Source: SIG588 sp964515215 (GTDB lineage: Bacteria; Bacillota; Clostridia; Oscillospirales; Acutalibacteraceae). From it: a DNA stretch of 19,956 nucleotides. Below are positions 7,469-14,599 of the stretch, one piece after another (position 1 is the first letter of the stretch; each line of letters begins with the position of its first letter). The notes under the pieces are model-generated. The model searched no databases and was not told the origin of the DNA. It saw nothing but the letters and a program-made list of their open reading frames with translations. Made by a program: the position numbers and the translations under genes. The stretch is from positions 1 through 19,956 of the forward strand of contig CAZESL010000038.1 of the NCBI GenBank assembly GCA_964515215.1, given 5' to 3'.

Positions 7469-8041
7469 ATGAGTTTGTGGGAACTGCTGCTTTTGGCGGT
7501 CGGTCTCAGCATGGATGCCTTTGCGGTGTCCGTTTGCAAGGGGCTTGCCATGAAGCAGGCAAACCTCAAAGGCGCACTCACGTGCGGCATATGGTTCGGC
7601 GGTTTTCAGGCGTTGATGCCGCTTATCGGGTTCTTTTTGGGTGCTATGTTTGCCACTGCTATTGAATCGTTCGATCACTGGGTGGCGTTTGGTCTGCTCC
7701 TGCTGATCGGTGCGAATATGCTCAAAGAAGCGTTCGAGCACCAAGAGGAATGTACGGAGTGCGGCTCGGCCGATCTGTCGGTGAAGACGATGTTCGTGAT
7801 GGCGGTCGCGACCAGCATCGACGCTCTCGCCGTCGGTGTATCGCTGGCGATGGCGGGCAACGTCAACATCTGGCTCGCCGTTGCGCTGATCGGCACGGTC
7901 ACCTGCCTGCTTTCGGCATTGGGTGTCAAAGTGGGCAGTGTGTTCGGTGCACGGTTTGAGAAAAAGGCGCAGCTGGTAGGCGGTGTGATCCTGATCCTCA
8001 TCGGATTGAAAATATTGCTTGAGCATCTCGGCGTCTTGTAA
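7469..8041 (+). CDS. mntP: MntP-type manganese efflux pump
   Basis: This integral membrane protein of 190 residues belongs to the MntP (DUF204) family, which exports Mn(II). The family's internal duplication shows as paired motifs LSMDAFAVSVCKGLAM (13-28) and TSIDALAVGVSLAMAG, each with an acidic residue inside a membrane helix. About six helices are predictable, with a short cytoplasmic loop EHQEECTECGS containing two cysteines between the halves. It starts 3 bases after the pepF stop, so it is co-transcribed with pepF. I saw no yybP-ykoY manganese riboswitch, which often precedes such genes. Manganese specificity rests on family knowledge. Confidence 0.9.
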   Translation: MSLWELLLLAVGLSMDAFAVSVCKGLAMKQANLKGALTCGIWFGGFQALMPLIGFFLGAMFATAIESFDHWVAFGLLLLIGANMLKEAFEHQEECTECGSADLSVKTMFVMAVATSIDALAVGVSLAMAGNVNIWLAVALIGTVTCLLSALGVKVGSVFGARFEKKAQLVGGVILILIGLKILLEHLGVL

Positions 8042-8053
8042 GAGGGGAATAGT

Positions 8054-9289
8054 ATGCAACCGAATTTTAAGCGTACGCGATTTTCTTGCTTTTTCGCGTA
8101 TTTGTCCATGGCGTCGATCTTCAGTCTTCCGCCGATGCTGTTTTTGACCTTTCGGGAGACGTACGGCATTTCCTATACCTTACTCGGTACGTTGGTGCTG
8201 ATCAACTTCTGTACGCAGATGACAGTCGACCTGATCTTTACCTTTTTTGCGAAGTATTTCAACATCAAAGCGACGGTGCGTATCATGCCGCTTCTCACGT
8301 CGATGGGACTTTTGGTGTATGCGCTGGTGCCGTCGTTCTGCCCGCAATACGCGTATGCGGGTCTGGTCGTGGGTACTGTGATATTTTCGGTGTCGGCAGG
8401 ACTCAGCGAAGTGTTGCTCAGCCCCGTGGTAGCGTCTCTGCCGTCGGAAAATCCCGAACGGGATATGAGCGCCCTGCACTCGCTGTACGCGTACGGTGTG
8501 GTGACGGTGGTGTTGCTCAGCACGGTCTTCTTCACCATCTTTGGACGCGACAACTGGATGTATCTCACGCTGTTTTGGGCGGCATTACCGCTCCTTTCGT
8601 CCGCGCTGTTTTGTCTGTCGCCCTTCCCCCAAGTGAAACTTTCGGCGGAGACGGCAAACGGTGAGCGCGGAAAAAAACGCGCCGTCGGTATGGCGCTGTG
8701 CGTCGGGTGCATCTTCTTCGGAAGTTGCGCCGAAAACGCGATGACCAACTGGATCTCAAGTTACGTGGAAAGTGCACTCGGTCTCTCCAAAACGCTGGGC
8801 GATCTTTTGGGACTTTTGCTGTTCGGCGTGCTGTTGGGGCTTACCCGCACCGCGTATGCAAAATACGGGCGCAACATTCAAAAGGTGCTGTTGTGGGGCA
8901 TGGCGGGCGCTGTGGTGTGTTACCTTACGGCGGCGCTTTCACCTGTGCCCATGCTGTCGCTCTTTGCATGTGTGCTCACGGGTATTTGCACTTCGATGCT
9001 TTGGCCGGGCACGTTGATCTTGATGGAAGAAAAGTTCCCCGCCCCCGGTGTGGCGGCATACGCCTTGATGGCGGCGGGCGGTGATCTCGGTGCCTCTATC
9101 TCTCCGCAGATGCTCGGTGCGGTGGTGGACACCACGGCGGCGAGCGGGTGGGCGCAGACGCTCGCACCCACGCTGTCGCTGTCGGCAGAGCAACTCGGCA
9201 TGAAGGTCGGCATGCTCACGGCGGCGGTGTTTCCCACGCTTGGCGTGCTGTTGCTGCTCTACATACGGCGGTATTTTAAAAAAGGATAA
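8054..9289 (+). CDS. Major facilitator superfamily transporter
   Basis: This 411-residue integral membrane protein has about twelve hydrophobic segments in two halves, split by a basic, hydrophilic loop near residues 195-213 (TANGERGKKRA). Such a layout is typical of MFS (MFS_1) permeases. The N terminus FSCFFAYLSMASIFSLPPMLFLTFRETYGISY and the gating-like loops fit the sugar/metabolite or drug-efflux branches, but I cannot name a substrate. AGAGGGG lies just before the ATG, and the gene begins 12 bases after mntP. It is the last gene of the unit, followed immediately by a strong terminator. Confidence 0.85.
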   Translation: MQPNFKRTRFSCFFAYLSMASIFSLPPMLFLTFRETYGISYTLLGTLVLINFCTQMTVDLIFTFFAKYFNIKATVRIMPLLTSMGLLVYALVPSFCPQYAYAGLVVGTVIFSVSAGLSEVLLSPVVASLPSENPERDMSALHSLYAYGVVTVVLLSTVFFTIFGRDNWMYLTLFWAALPLLSSALFCLSPFPQVKLSAETANGERGKKRAVGMALCVGCIFFGSCAENAMTNWISSYVESALGLSKTLGDLLGLLLFGVLLGLTRTAYAKYGRNIQKVLLWGMAGAVVCYLTAALSPVPMLSLFACVLTGICTSMLWPGTLILMEEKFPAPGVAAYALMAAGGDLGASISPQMLGAVVDTTAASGWAQTLAPTLSLSAEQLGMKVGMLTAAVFPTLGVLLLLYIRRYFKKG

Positions 9290-9291
9290 AG

Positions 9292-9333
9292 AAACCCCTT
9301 GTGTGTTTCGCTTGAAACACACAAGGGGTTTTT
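9292..9333. terminator. Strong intrinsic terminator between convergent genes
   Basis: An 18-bp perfect stem (9292-9309 with 9314-9331) with a GCTT loop ends in TTTTT on the plus strand. It stops the pepF-mntP-MFS transcript. The minus strand shows a weaker T-run after the same stem, so it may also serve the converging DUF624 unit. Confidence 0.92.
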
Positions 9334-9341
9334 GTGATCTA

Positions 9342-10307
9342 TCATATCGTATCGTCGTCGTCTTCGCCGTTGGCACGGCGACGCGCTTCGTTGAAGCGGC
9401 GCATCTCCCGCTCGCTGTACTGTTTGGGCATCGGCGGGAGGTTTTCTTTTTTCTCTTCGTTCAAATAACTGTCGGTGCGGCCGCGGTCTACGAAGACCGC
9501 TTCCTCTTCCGCTAAACGTTCACCTTCCGCATCGGGAATGTTCAGTGCCTGCTTTTGTGCGTGGTCCTCATTCGGATGGTCGCGGTAATACGGGTCGATC
9601 ATCAATTCCTGCACCTTCGGGAAGATGGTGAACTGGATAAGGAACGAGCGAAAGGCGGGGAAGAAGAGGAGATACACCACCGCCATGATAACGGCGGGGA
9701 TGAACGCGCCCTGTGCCAGACTGAGATAGGAAGCGATCACCAAAATATAGAAGATGGCGAGCACCGCCGTGATCAAGAGGTTGCGGAAGATCGCCGCGAA
9801 GGAGAAGATCAATGCATTTTTGTAAAGTTGCTTCCAACTGAGTTTAAACGTAATGATCATCAGCGGGATGTAATACCGCATAAATGCACACACGAGGAAC
9901 AAGAGCATCGCAAAAACGCACATGATCACCTGCGTGATATCGGAGGAGGTCTCCACGTTCAGATAGAAATACACGTCGAAAGCAAGGATGCCCAGCGCCA
10001 GAGTGTTGATAAACCCGATAGGCAACGCCTGCCGCCAATTCTTCTTGATGGTGTCCACGAAATCGCCCCAGATGAACGCATGTTTTTCGCGGGCGTAATT
10101 GCGGGTGACGTAGGTAAGCCCCACTTCCGCCAACCCCACCGTCACGATCGGCAGGGAGAAGAGAACGTAGATGAAGTTCGCTTGGATCAACTTGAAAAAC
10201 TTGCGGAAATACAACTCCCAAAACAGAAAAAACCGCTTTTTCTGCGGTGCGTTTTTGGACACACCGGGGCCTTCCTTCGTGGGGTTGAAAAACTTAGGAA
10301 ACGCCAT
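9342..10307 (-). CDS. DUF624 (YesL-like) membrane protein
   Basis: This 321-residue membrane protein of unknown function resembles the YesL/DUF624 family. It has an N-terminal amphipathic start (MAFPKFFNPTKEGPG), the family-like stretch ELYFRKFFKLIQANFIYVLF and SLPIVTVGLAEVGLTYVTRN, then about five more membrane segments ending near residue 230. A long hydrophilic, charged tail (about 90 residues, ending EDDDDTI) follows, which is longer than in typical YesL. AGGTGAGG precedes the ATG. The gene starts 30 bases after the SpoIIM-like gene and is probably read with it. No transport function can be claimed. Confidence 0.7.
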   Translation of the reverse strand: MAFPKFFNPTKEGPGVSKNAPQKKRFFLFWELYFRKFFKLIQANFIYVLFSLPIVTVGLAEVGLTYVTRNYAREKHAFIWGDFVDTIKKNWRQALPIGFINTLALGILAFDVYFYLNVETSSDITQVIMCVFAMLLFLVCAFMRYYIPLMIITFKLSWKQLYKNALIFSFAAIFRNLLITAVLAIFYILVIASYLSLAQGAFIPAVIMAVVYLLFFPAFRSFLIQFTIFPKVQELMIDPYYRDHPNEDHAQKQALNIPDAEGERLAEEEAVFVDRGRTDSYLNEEKKENLPPMPKQYSEREMRRFNEARRRANGEDDDDTI

Positions 10308-10337
10308 TGAACATCCTCACCTTTTAAAAGATTGCCG

Positions 10338-10958
10338 TCACACGAAACGGTGTATAAACAGTATACGTAACACGGTGTCCAGCACGGCGGCGGCAAACAG
10401 CAAGCCGACGCACAGCAAAAACCGTGCCAAATACAATTTCAGATCCTGCCACAGCCCGCCGCCGAGTGTGGCGTGGGGTAACATTTGCCCTGCCAGCCGT
10501 GCCGAAAAGCGCACCGACTCGGCACACGCGATAAGCAGAGCGGCGGCAACGAGCAGGGTGTGCGGCAGTATCAAAAGTGCCGTGTAGGCAACGCCCTGCA
10601 CCCCCGTGGCGTAATGATACGCCATCGAAAGTCCCGTGCCTGCGCCGAAAAACAGCGGTACCAACAGCGAAAGCGGTGCCCCGCAGGCGGAAAAGCCCAG
10701 AAAAAACAATAACAGCAGCAGGAGAACGTGCGGTGCCGCCGCCGAAAGCAGATGTGCGGTAACACCCGCTAAACCACTGCCGAGCGGGGAGGGGGTGAGC
10801 AAAGGCGACAGTGCTGTGCCGAGCGGCTGCCACGCAGTGTGAAAGACGGCACAGCCGATCTGCACCCCTGCCAGAAACAGCGCAAGCAACCACAAAAGCC
10901 GCCTGTTTTGCACCACAAAGCGAACGAGATTTCGCCGCCATTCTCCACGTGTATGCAT
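10338..10958 (-). CDS. SpoIIM-like (DUF95) stage II sporulation membrane protein
   Basis: This 206-residue membrane protein resembles SpoIIM, part of the mother-cell DMP peptidoglycan machinery needed for engulfment. The family pattern is visible: an N-terminal basic segment then a hydrophobic helix, a second helix leading into LGFSACGAPLSLLVPLFFGAG, then LILPHTLLVAAALLIACAES where the family usually has a P-N/H-rich helix. The start is the ATG at 10958, because GGAG lies 8 bases upstream. A GTG 9 bases earlier overlaps that site. A good sigma-E-like promoter lies just upstream, as expected for spoIIM. Identity is by pattern only, and divergence makes orthology uncertain. Confidence 0.6.
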   Translation of the reverse strand: MHTRGEWRRNLVRFVVQNRRLLWLLALFLAGVQIGCAVFHTAWQPLGTALSPLLTPSPLGSGLAGVTAHLLSAAAPHVLLLLLLFFLGFSACGAPLSLLVPLFFGAGTGLSMAYHYATGVQGVAYTALLILPHTLLVAAALLIACAESVRFSARLAGQMLPHATLGGGLWQDLKLYLARFLLCVGLLFAAAVLDTVLRILFIHRFV

Positions 10959-10989
10959 GTCCGTCACTCCGTTTCACACCGTTTGTATA

Positions 10990-11018
10990 TGTGTATGAAA
11001 CGGGAAAGCGAAGTATTA
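10990..11018 (-). promoter_or_regulatory. Sigma-E-like promoter of the SpoIIM-like gene
   Basis: On the minus strand TAATACT (11018-11012) and CATACACA (10997-10990) are separated by 14 bases. Against the B. subtilis sigma-E consensus KMATATT-N14-CATACAHT this is 6/7 and 7/8. The -35 box overlaps the TAA stop of the TIGR04086 gene. The predicted start near 10982 leaves a leader of about 24 bases. Confidence 0.6.
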
Positions 11019-11420
11019 CCGCTTTTTCTTCAAATTGATGCCCACGATGCCGCCGACAGCCGAAGATCCCAGCATTACCGCCAGTTTCACCCAGGTGTGC
11101 GAGGCCTGCGCGTCTTTGAGCAGTGCAAAACCGCCCGCAAGCATCAACAGCAAAAACAATGCGCCGCCCGTCATAAGCCCCATCAGCCAGCCGTTTTGCC
11201 CCGCAAACCGTGCCGCAAACAGACCGCCCACGAACGCACCCGTCACCAACGCGACCAGCGCGAGCGGGGTGACGCCCGTTTGCGGTGTGTCCTGTGTCAG
11301 CAACAGTGCCGCCATGGCGAGCAGTGACAAAAAGCACGCGAGCGTGCCGCACAGGATACCGATACCGAGCGGGCGCACCCACCGTTTTAGCCAGACGGGT
11401 TCTTCTTTGCGTGATCGCAT
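11016..11420 (-). CDS. TIGR04086-type small membrane protein
   Basis: This 134-residue protein has four predicted membrane helices: WVRPLGIGILCGTLACFLSL, a central pair with TPLALVALVTGAFVGGLFAARF and GWLMGLMTGGALFLLLMLAG, and a last helix ending GSSAVGGIVGINLKKKR. The glycine-rich four-helix layout and the closing G-x-x-GxN-basic tail match the uncharacterised TIGR04086 family, which in Firmicutes often lies beside yajC, as here. Function is unknown. GGAGGG precedes the ATG. The yajC terminator ends only about 20 bases upstream, so its expression depends on read-through or a promoter I cannot see. Confidence 0.7.
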   Translation of the reverse strand: MRSRKEEPVWLKRWVRPLGIGILCGTLACFLSLLAMAALLLTQDTPQTGVTPLALVALVTGAFVGGLFAARFAGQNGWLMGLMTGGALFLLLMLAGGFALLKDAQASHTWVKLAVMLGSSAVGGIVGINLKKKR

Positions 11421-11437
11421 ACAGGATCCCTCCGCAG

Positions 11438-11475
11438 TTTAAAAATCGAAGCCCGCCACCAAAGCGGGCTTCGAT
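11438..11475 (-). terminator. Intrinsic terminator after yajC
   Basis: Read on the minus strand, a perfect 12-bp stem (11475-11464 with 11456-11445) with a 7-base loop is followed by a T-run. It sits 40 bases past the yajC stop and about 20 bases before the next ATG, so it could also act as a leaky attenuator for the TIGR04086 gene. Confidence 0.88.
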
Positions 11476-11515
11476 CTATTGTATTCTGTTTGCGGAGAAA
11501 ATAGACCTAAGGCGT

Positions 11516-11887
11516 TTAGATATCGTCGTCGTCATCGTCGTCGAGACCGGCATCTTCGTGCACTGTCTCGTTCGCCTGCAACGCCCATTTCTTTACCGTC
11601 ATCTTGTTGCGATCGGCACCCGTTTCGATCACGAGCGAATCTTCGCGCACCGTCACCACACGGCCCATAATGCCGCCGATGGTGATGATCTGGTCGCCCA
11701 CGCGGACGTCGTCACGCATCTTCTGCTCTTCCTTCTGTTTTTTCTTCTGCGGGCGTATCATCAGAAAATACATCAGTGCAAACATCACGACCAACATCAA
11801 AATGCCGCCGTACTGTGCAAAGAACGCCGCACCGCCCGTAAGTTCCGCAACAGTCGTCGCAGCGGTGTCCGCTTTAAACATCAACAT
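11516..11887 (-). CDS. yajC: Preprotein translocase subunit YajC
   Basis: YajC is an accessory membrane subunit of the Sec translocon (SecDF-YajC). The 123-residue protein has one helix (about 26-44, QYGGILMLVVMFALMYFLMI), then the hallmark RPQKKKQKE and a small beta domain with VGDQIITIGGIMGRV. The N terminus faces outside and the domain faces the cytoplasm. The C terminus is unusually acidic, ending in a run of seven aspartates and Ile. AGGAGG lies 8 bases before the ATG. It has its own promoter and terminator, so it is a single-gene unit downstream of tgt, an order also familiar from other bacteria. Confidence 0.93.
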   Translation of the reverse strand: MLMFKADTAATTVAELTGGAAFFAQYGGILMLVVMFALMYFLMIRPQKKKQKEEQKMRDDVRVGDQIITIGGIMGRVVTVREDSLVIETGADRNKMTVKKWALQANETVHEDAGLDDDDDDDI

Positions 11888-11920
11888 AATAACATCCTCC
11901 TAAAACATAGATCGCCAAAC

Positions 11921-11949
11921 AGTATACTACATTTTTATACGTTTCGCAA
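11921..11949 (-). promoter_or_regulatory. Sigma-A promoter of yajC
   Basis: On the minus strand TTGCGA (11949-11944) and TATACT (11926-11921) are separated by 17 bases. It lies about 35 bases before the yajC ATG. Confidence 0.7.
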
Positions 11950-11989
11950 GAGGGAAAGCCCGAATTTACCGATTTTTTACAATCTGCGG

Positions 11990-13132
11990 TCATATGCGAC
12001 GGTCCAGCACTTCGCGGTATTCACGGTAGAAACTGTCGTAATTGCCGTTTTCCAACGCTTCACGGATCTTCTCCATCAGCGTGTTGTAAAAATAGAGGTT
12101 GTGTGCCACGCACAGCCGCATCGCCAGCATTTCGTTGGCTTTAAAGAGGTGGTGGATGTACGCGCGGGAATGACGGCGGCAGGTGGGACAATCGCACGTC
12201 TCGTCCAAGGGGGTAAGATCTTTTTCGTACTTTGCATTGAAGAGGTTGCGCCGTCCGCTCCACGTAAATACGTGGGCGTGCCGTGCGTTACGCGCGGGCA
12301 TCACGCAGTCAAACAAATCGATGCCGCGGAAAACCCCTTCCAGAATGTTCACGGGGGTGCCCACACCCATCAGGTAACGGATCCTATCCTTGGGGGCAAA
12401 CGGCTCGACGGCTTCGAGGATGCGGTACATATCTTCGGCAGGCTCGCCCACCGCAAGGCCGCCCACGGCATAGCCGTCCAAGTCCATCGCGGCGATCTCC
12501 TTCATATGCTTCACACGCAGATCGTCAAAGGTGCACCCTTGGTTGATGCCGAACAGCAACTGACGCGGGTTCACCGCATCGGCCGAGGCGTTCAACTTGG
12601 CCATTTCCGCCTGACAACGTGCCAGCCACCGCGTGGTGCGGGCGCAGGACTTTTCGGAATATTCGCGGGTGGCGGGGTTTTCCACACACTCGTCAAACGC
12701 CATGGCGATGGTCGAACCCAAATGGGACTGTATCTGCATACTCTCCTCAGGGCCGATAAACAGTTTGCGTCCGTCAATGTGAGAGGCGAAATCCACCCCT
12801 TCTTCGCGGATCTTACGAAGCCCCGCGAGCGAGAACACCTGAAACCCGCCGCTGTCGGTGAGAATGGGGCCGTCCCATCCCGTGAATTTGTGCAGTCCAC
12901 CCACCTCGTGTACCAGTTTGTCACCGGGGCGCAGGTGTAAATGATAGGTGTTGCACAGCATCACCTGGCATTTCAGATCCTTGAGGTCGTATGCCGAAAC
13001 GGCACCTTTAATGGCACCGCAGGTGGCAACGTTCATAAACGCGGGGGTCTGCACCGTGCCGTGCGGTGTTTCAAACACACCGCGGCGCGCTGCTCCTTCG
13101 GTTTTTGTTATGGTCAGTTTGGAATTGGGCAT
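11990..13132 (-). CDS. tgt: Queuine/preQ1 tRNA-guanine transglycosylase
   Basis: Tgt swaps guanine-34 of certain tRNAs for preQ1 in queuosine synthesis. In the 380-residue protein the catalytic base sits in TDSGGFQVFS (Asp93), and the nucleophile is Asp275 in GIDLFDCVMPARNARH. Zinc ligands are Cys313, Cys315, Cys318 and His344, with the same spacing as the Zymomonas enzyme. I start at the ATG at 13132 because AGGAG lies 7 bases upstream. An in-frame GTG at 13147 would overlap that site. It follows queA on the same strand with an 86-base gap filled mostly by a repeat, so the two genes probably share a transcript. Bacterial specificity for preQ1 is family knowledge. Confidence 0.96.
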   Translation of the reverse strand: MPNSKLTITKTEGAARRGVFETPHGTVQTPAFMNVATCGAIKGAVSAYDLKDLKCQVMLCNTYHLHLRPGDKLVHEVGGLHKFTGWDGPILTDSGGFQVFSLAGLRKIREEGVDFASHIDGRKLFIGPEESMQIQSHLGSTIAMAFDECVENPATREYSEKSCARTTRWLARCQAEMAKLNASADAVNPRQLLFGINQGCTFDDLRVKHMKEIAAMDLDGYAVGGLAVGEPAEDMYRILEAVEPFAPKDRIRYLMGVGTPVNILEGVFRGIDLFDCVMPARNARHAHVFTWSGRRNLFNAKYEKDLTPLDETCDCPTCRRHSRAYIHHLFKANEMLAMRLCVAHNLYFYNTLMEKIREALENGNYDSFYREYREVLDRRI

Positions 13133-13170
13133 AATATAACTCCTCACACGATCAACGTTGTGTTATCGAG

Positions 13171-13218
13171 GTAGGGGCGGCAATCTGCCGCCCGCGGGCG
13201 ACTAGTAGTCGCCCCTAC
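13171..13218. repeat. GTAGGGG double-hairpin repeat between queA and tgt
   Basis: This 48-base element has 9-bp perfect inverted ends (GTAGGGGCG and CGCCCCTAC). It folds either as one long hairpin or as two side-by-side hairpins (around 13176-13193 and 13195-13215). It starts immediately after the queA stop codon. The ends resemble those of the element at 18141-18221. Confidence 0.7.
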
Positions 13219-14244
13219 TTATACAATGAGCATTGCGTCGCCGAAACTGAAGAAACGGTATTCTTCCGCTACGGCGTGGTCGTACGCCGCCATGGTGTGT
13301 TCATACCCCGCAAATGCGGAGACCAACATGATGAGCGTACTTTCGGGTAGGTGGAAGTTGGTGAGCAGGCCGTCCAGCACCCGGAACTTGTAACCGGGAT
13401 AGATGAAGATCGCCGTCCATCCTTCGGCAGGGTGGATCACCCCGTCGGTCATACCGATACTTTCCAGCGTGCGGCAACTGGTGGTGCCTACCGCGATCAC
13501 CCGCCCGCCGCGTGCTTTGGTGCGGTTGATGAGATCGGCGGTCTCTTGTGAGAGAGCGTAATGCTCCGAATGCATCTTGTGCTCGGCAATATTCTCTACC
13601 TTCACGGGACGGAAGGTGCCGAGCCCCACGTGCAACGTGACGAACCCGATCTCCACGCCCTTGTCTTTTACTTTCTGCAGCAATTCGGGGGTGAAGTGCA
13701 GCCCCGCCGTGGGTGCGGCGGCCGACCCGCGCTCGCGCGAATACACCGTCTGGTACCGCTCCTGATCTTCCAGTTTCTTTTTGATGTACGGCGGCAGCGG
13801 CATCTGACCGATGGATTCGAGCACTTCGTAGAAATTCCCTTCGTAGAAGAACTTCACCAAACGGTTGCCGCCCTCCAACACGTCCAGCACTTCGGCGGTG
13901 AGGGCACCGTCACCGAAGGTCAGCCGAAAGCCGGGGCGCGCCTTTTTGCCGGGGCCGGCCAGTACCTCCCACACGTCGCCGCCGTGCGGGGTGAGCAGAA
14001 GCACTTCAAGCGGGGAGCCGGTATCCGCCCGCTTGCCGTAAATACGGGCGGGCAACACACGGCTGTCGTTCAAAATAAGACAGTCGCCTTCCTTCAAAAA
14101 ATCCAAAAGATCGTAAAAATGTTTGTCCGAAAGTGAGCCGTCTTCCCGTCCCATTACCAACAAACGGGAATGGTCGCGCGGCTCAATTGGTTCTTGTGCA
14201 ATCAAATTATCGGGCAAGTTGTAAAAAAAATCGTGCGTATTCAT
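13219..14244 (-). CDS. queA: S-adenosylmethionine:tRNA ribosyltransferase-isomerase
   Basis: QueA transfers and rearranges the ribose of S-adenosylmethionine onto preQ1 in tRNA, giving epoxyqueuosine, the step after Tgt. The 341-residue length is normal. Family landmarks include FFYNLPDNLIAQEPIEPRD (6-24), LNDSRVLPARIYG, the PTAGLHFT segment with LHVGLGTFRPV, and FHLPESTLIMLVSAFAG near the end. The ATG is the only sensible start, but its ribosome site is weak: AGGACGG lies about 14 bases upstream, which may mean modest translation. It is transcribed from a promoter that overlaps the asd-operon promoter, and tgt follows on the same strand. Confidence 0.96.
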   Translation of the reverse strand: MNTHDFFYNLPDNLIAQEPIEPRDHSRLLVMGREDGSLSDKHFYDLLDFLKEGDCLILNDSRVLPARIYGKRADTGSPLEVLLLTPHGGDVWEVLAGPGKKARPGFRLTFGDGALTAEVLDVLEGGNRLVKFFYEGNFYEVLESIGQMPLPPYIKKKLEDQERYQTVYSRERGSAAAPTAGLHFTPELLQKVKDKGVEIGFVTLHVGLGTFRPVKVENIAEHKMHSEHYALSQETADLINRTKARGGRVIAVGTTSCRTLESIGMTDGVIHPAEGWTAIFIYPGYKFRVLDGLLTNFHLPESTLIMLVSAFAGYEHTMAAYDHAVAEEYRFFSFGDAMLIV

Positions 14245-14283
14245 GAATTCTTTTCGCCGTCCTGAAAAAATTAAAATGGGGTG

Positions 14284-14312
14284 TTGACATTACACTCCTA
14301 TAATGCTACAAT
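14284..14312 (+). promoter_or_regulatory. Sigma-A promoter of the lysine-riboswitch/asd-dapA-dapB unit
   Basis: TTGACA (14284-14289) and TACAAT (14307-14312) are separated by 17 bases. Its -10 box overlaps the -10 box of the opposing queA promoter. The aptamer begins about 25 bases after the predicted start. Confidence 0.75.
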
Positions 14313-14331
14313 GAACAAAGCAAAAAGTCAA
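14303..14331 (-). promoter_or_regulatory. Probable sigma-A promoter of queA
   Basis: On the minus strand TTGACT (14331-14326) and TAGCAT (14308-14303) are separated by 17 bases. The -10 box is weaker than consensus. It faces, and physically overlaps, the plus-strand promoter. Confidence 0.5.
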
Positions 14332-14342
14332 GCATATAATTT

Positions 14343-14563
14343 TGAGTAGAGGCGCGTTTGCGAAAAGTATCTTGTGGGAGACACCCGAGTCGCGGATCAC
14401 AGGGGAAAGGCGTTGACGCCGAAGGATCGGTCATGCGGGTCGTGGGGATTCTGGCTGTACGGTCAATAGCCGTGCGGCTGTCATCGGAAACGGTGGAGTG
14501 CTATTCACAAAGAAGGTCACACTTTGGGAATGTCTGCCGGTTTTCTGTAACCGGCTTTCTTTT
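14343..14563 (+). ncRNA. Lysine riboswitch (L box) with terminator platform
   Basis: The leader has the ordered conserved blocks of the lysine aptamer: AGAGGCGC, AAAAGTAT, GGGGAAAGGCG followed by CGCCGAAGG, CTGTCATCGGAAACG and GGAGTGCTAT. The closing P1 helix pairs TGAGTAG (14343-14349) with CTATTCA (14501-14507). An intrinsic terminator follows: GCCGGTT (14536-14542) pairs with AACCGGC (14549-14555), then TTTCTTTT. Known lysine riboswitches terminate when lysine binds, so asd-dapA-dapB should be off in lysine excess. It covers nearly all of the 355-base gap between queA and asd. Confidence 0.93.
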
Positions 14564-14599
14564 ATGTGTGAGGCTTATTTCGGAAAGGAACTGATTGGT

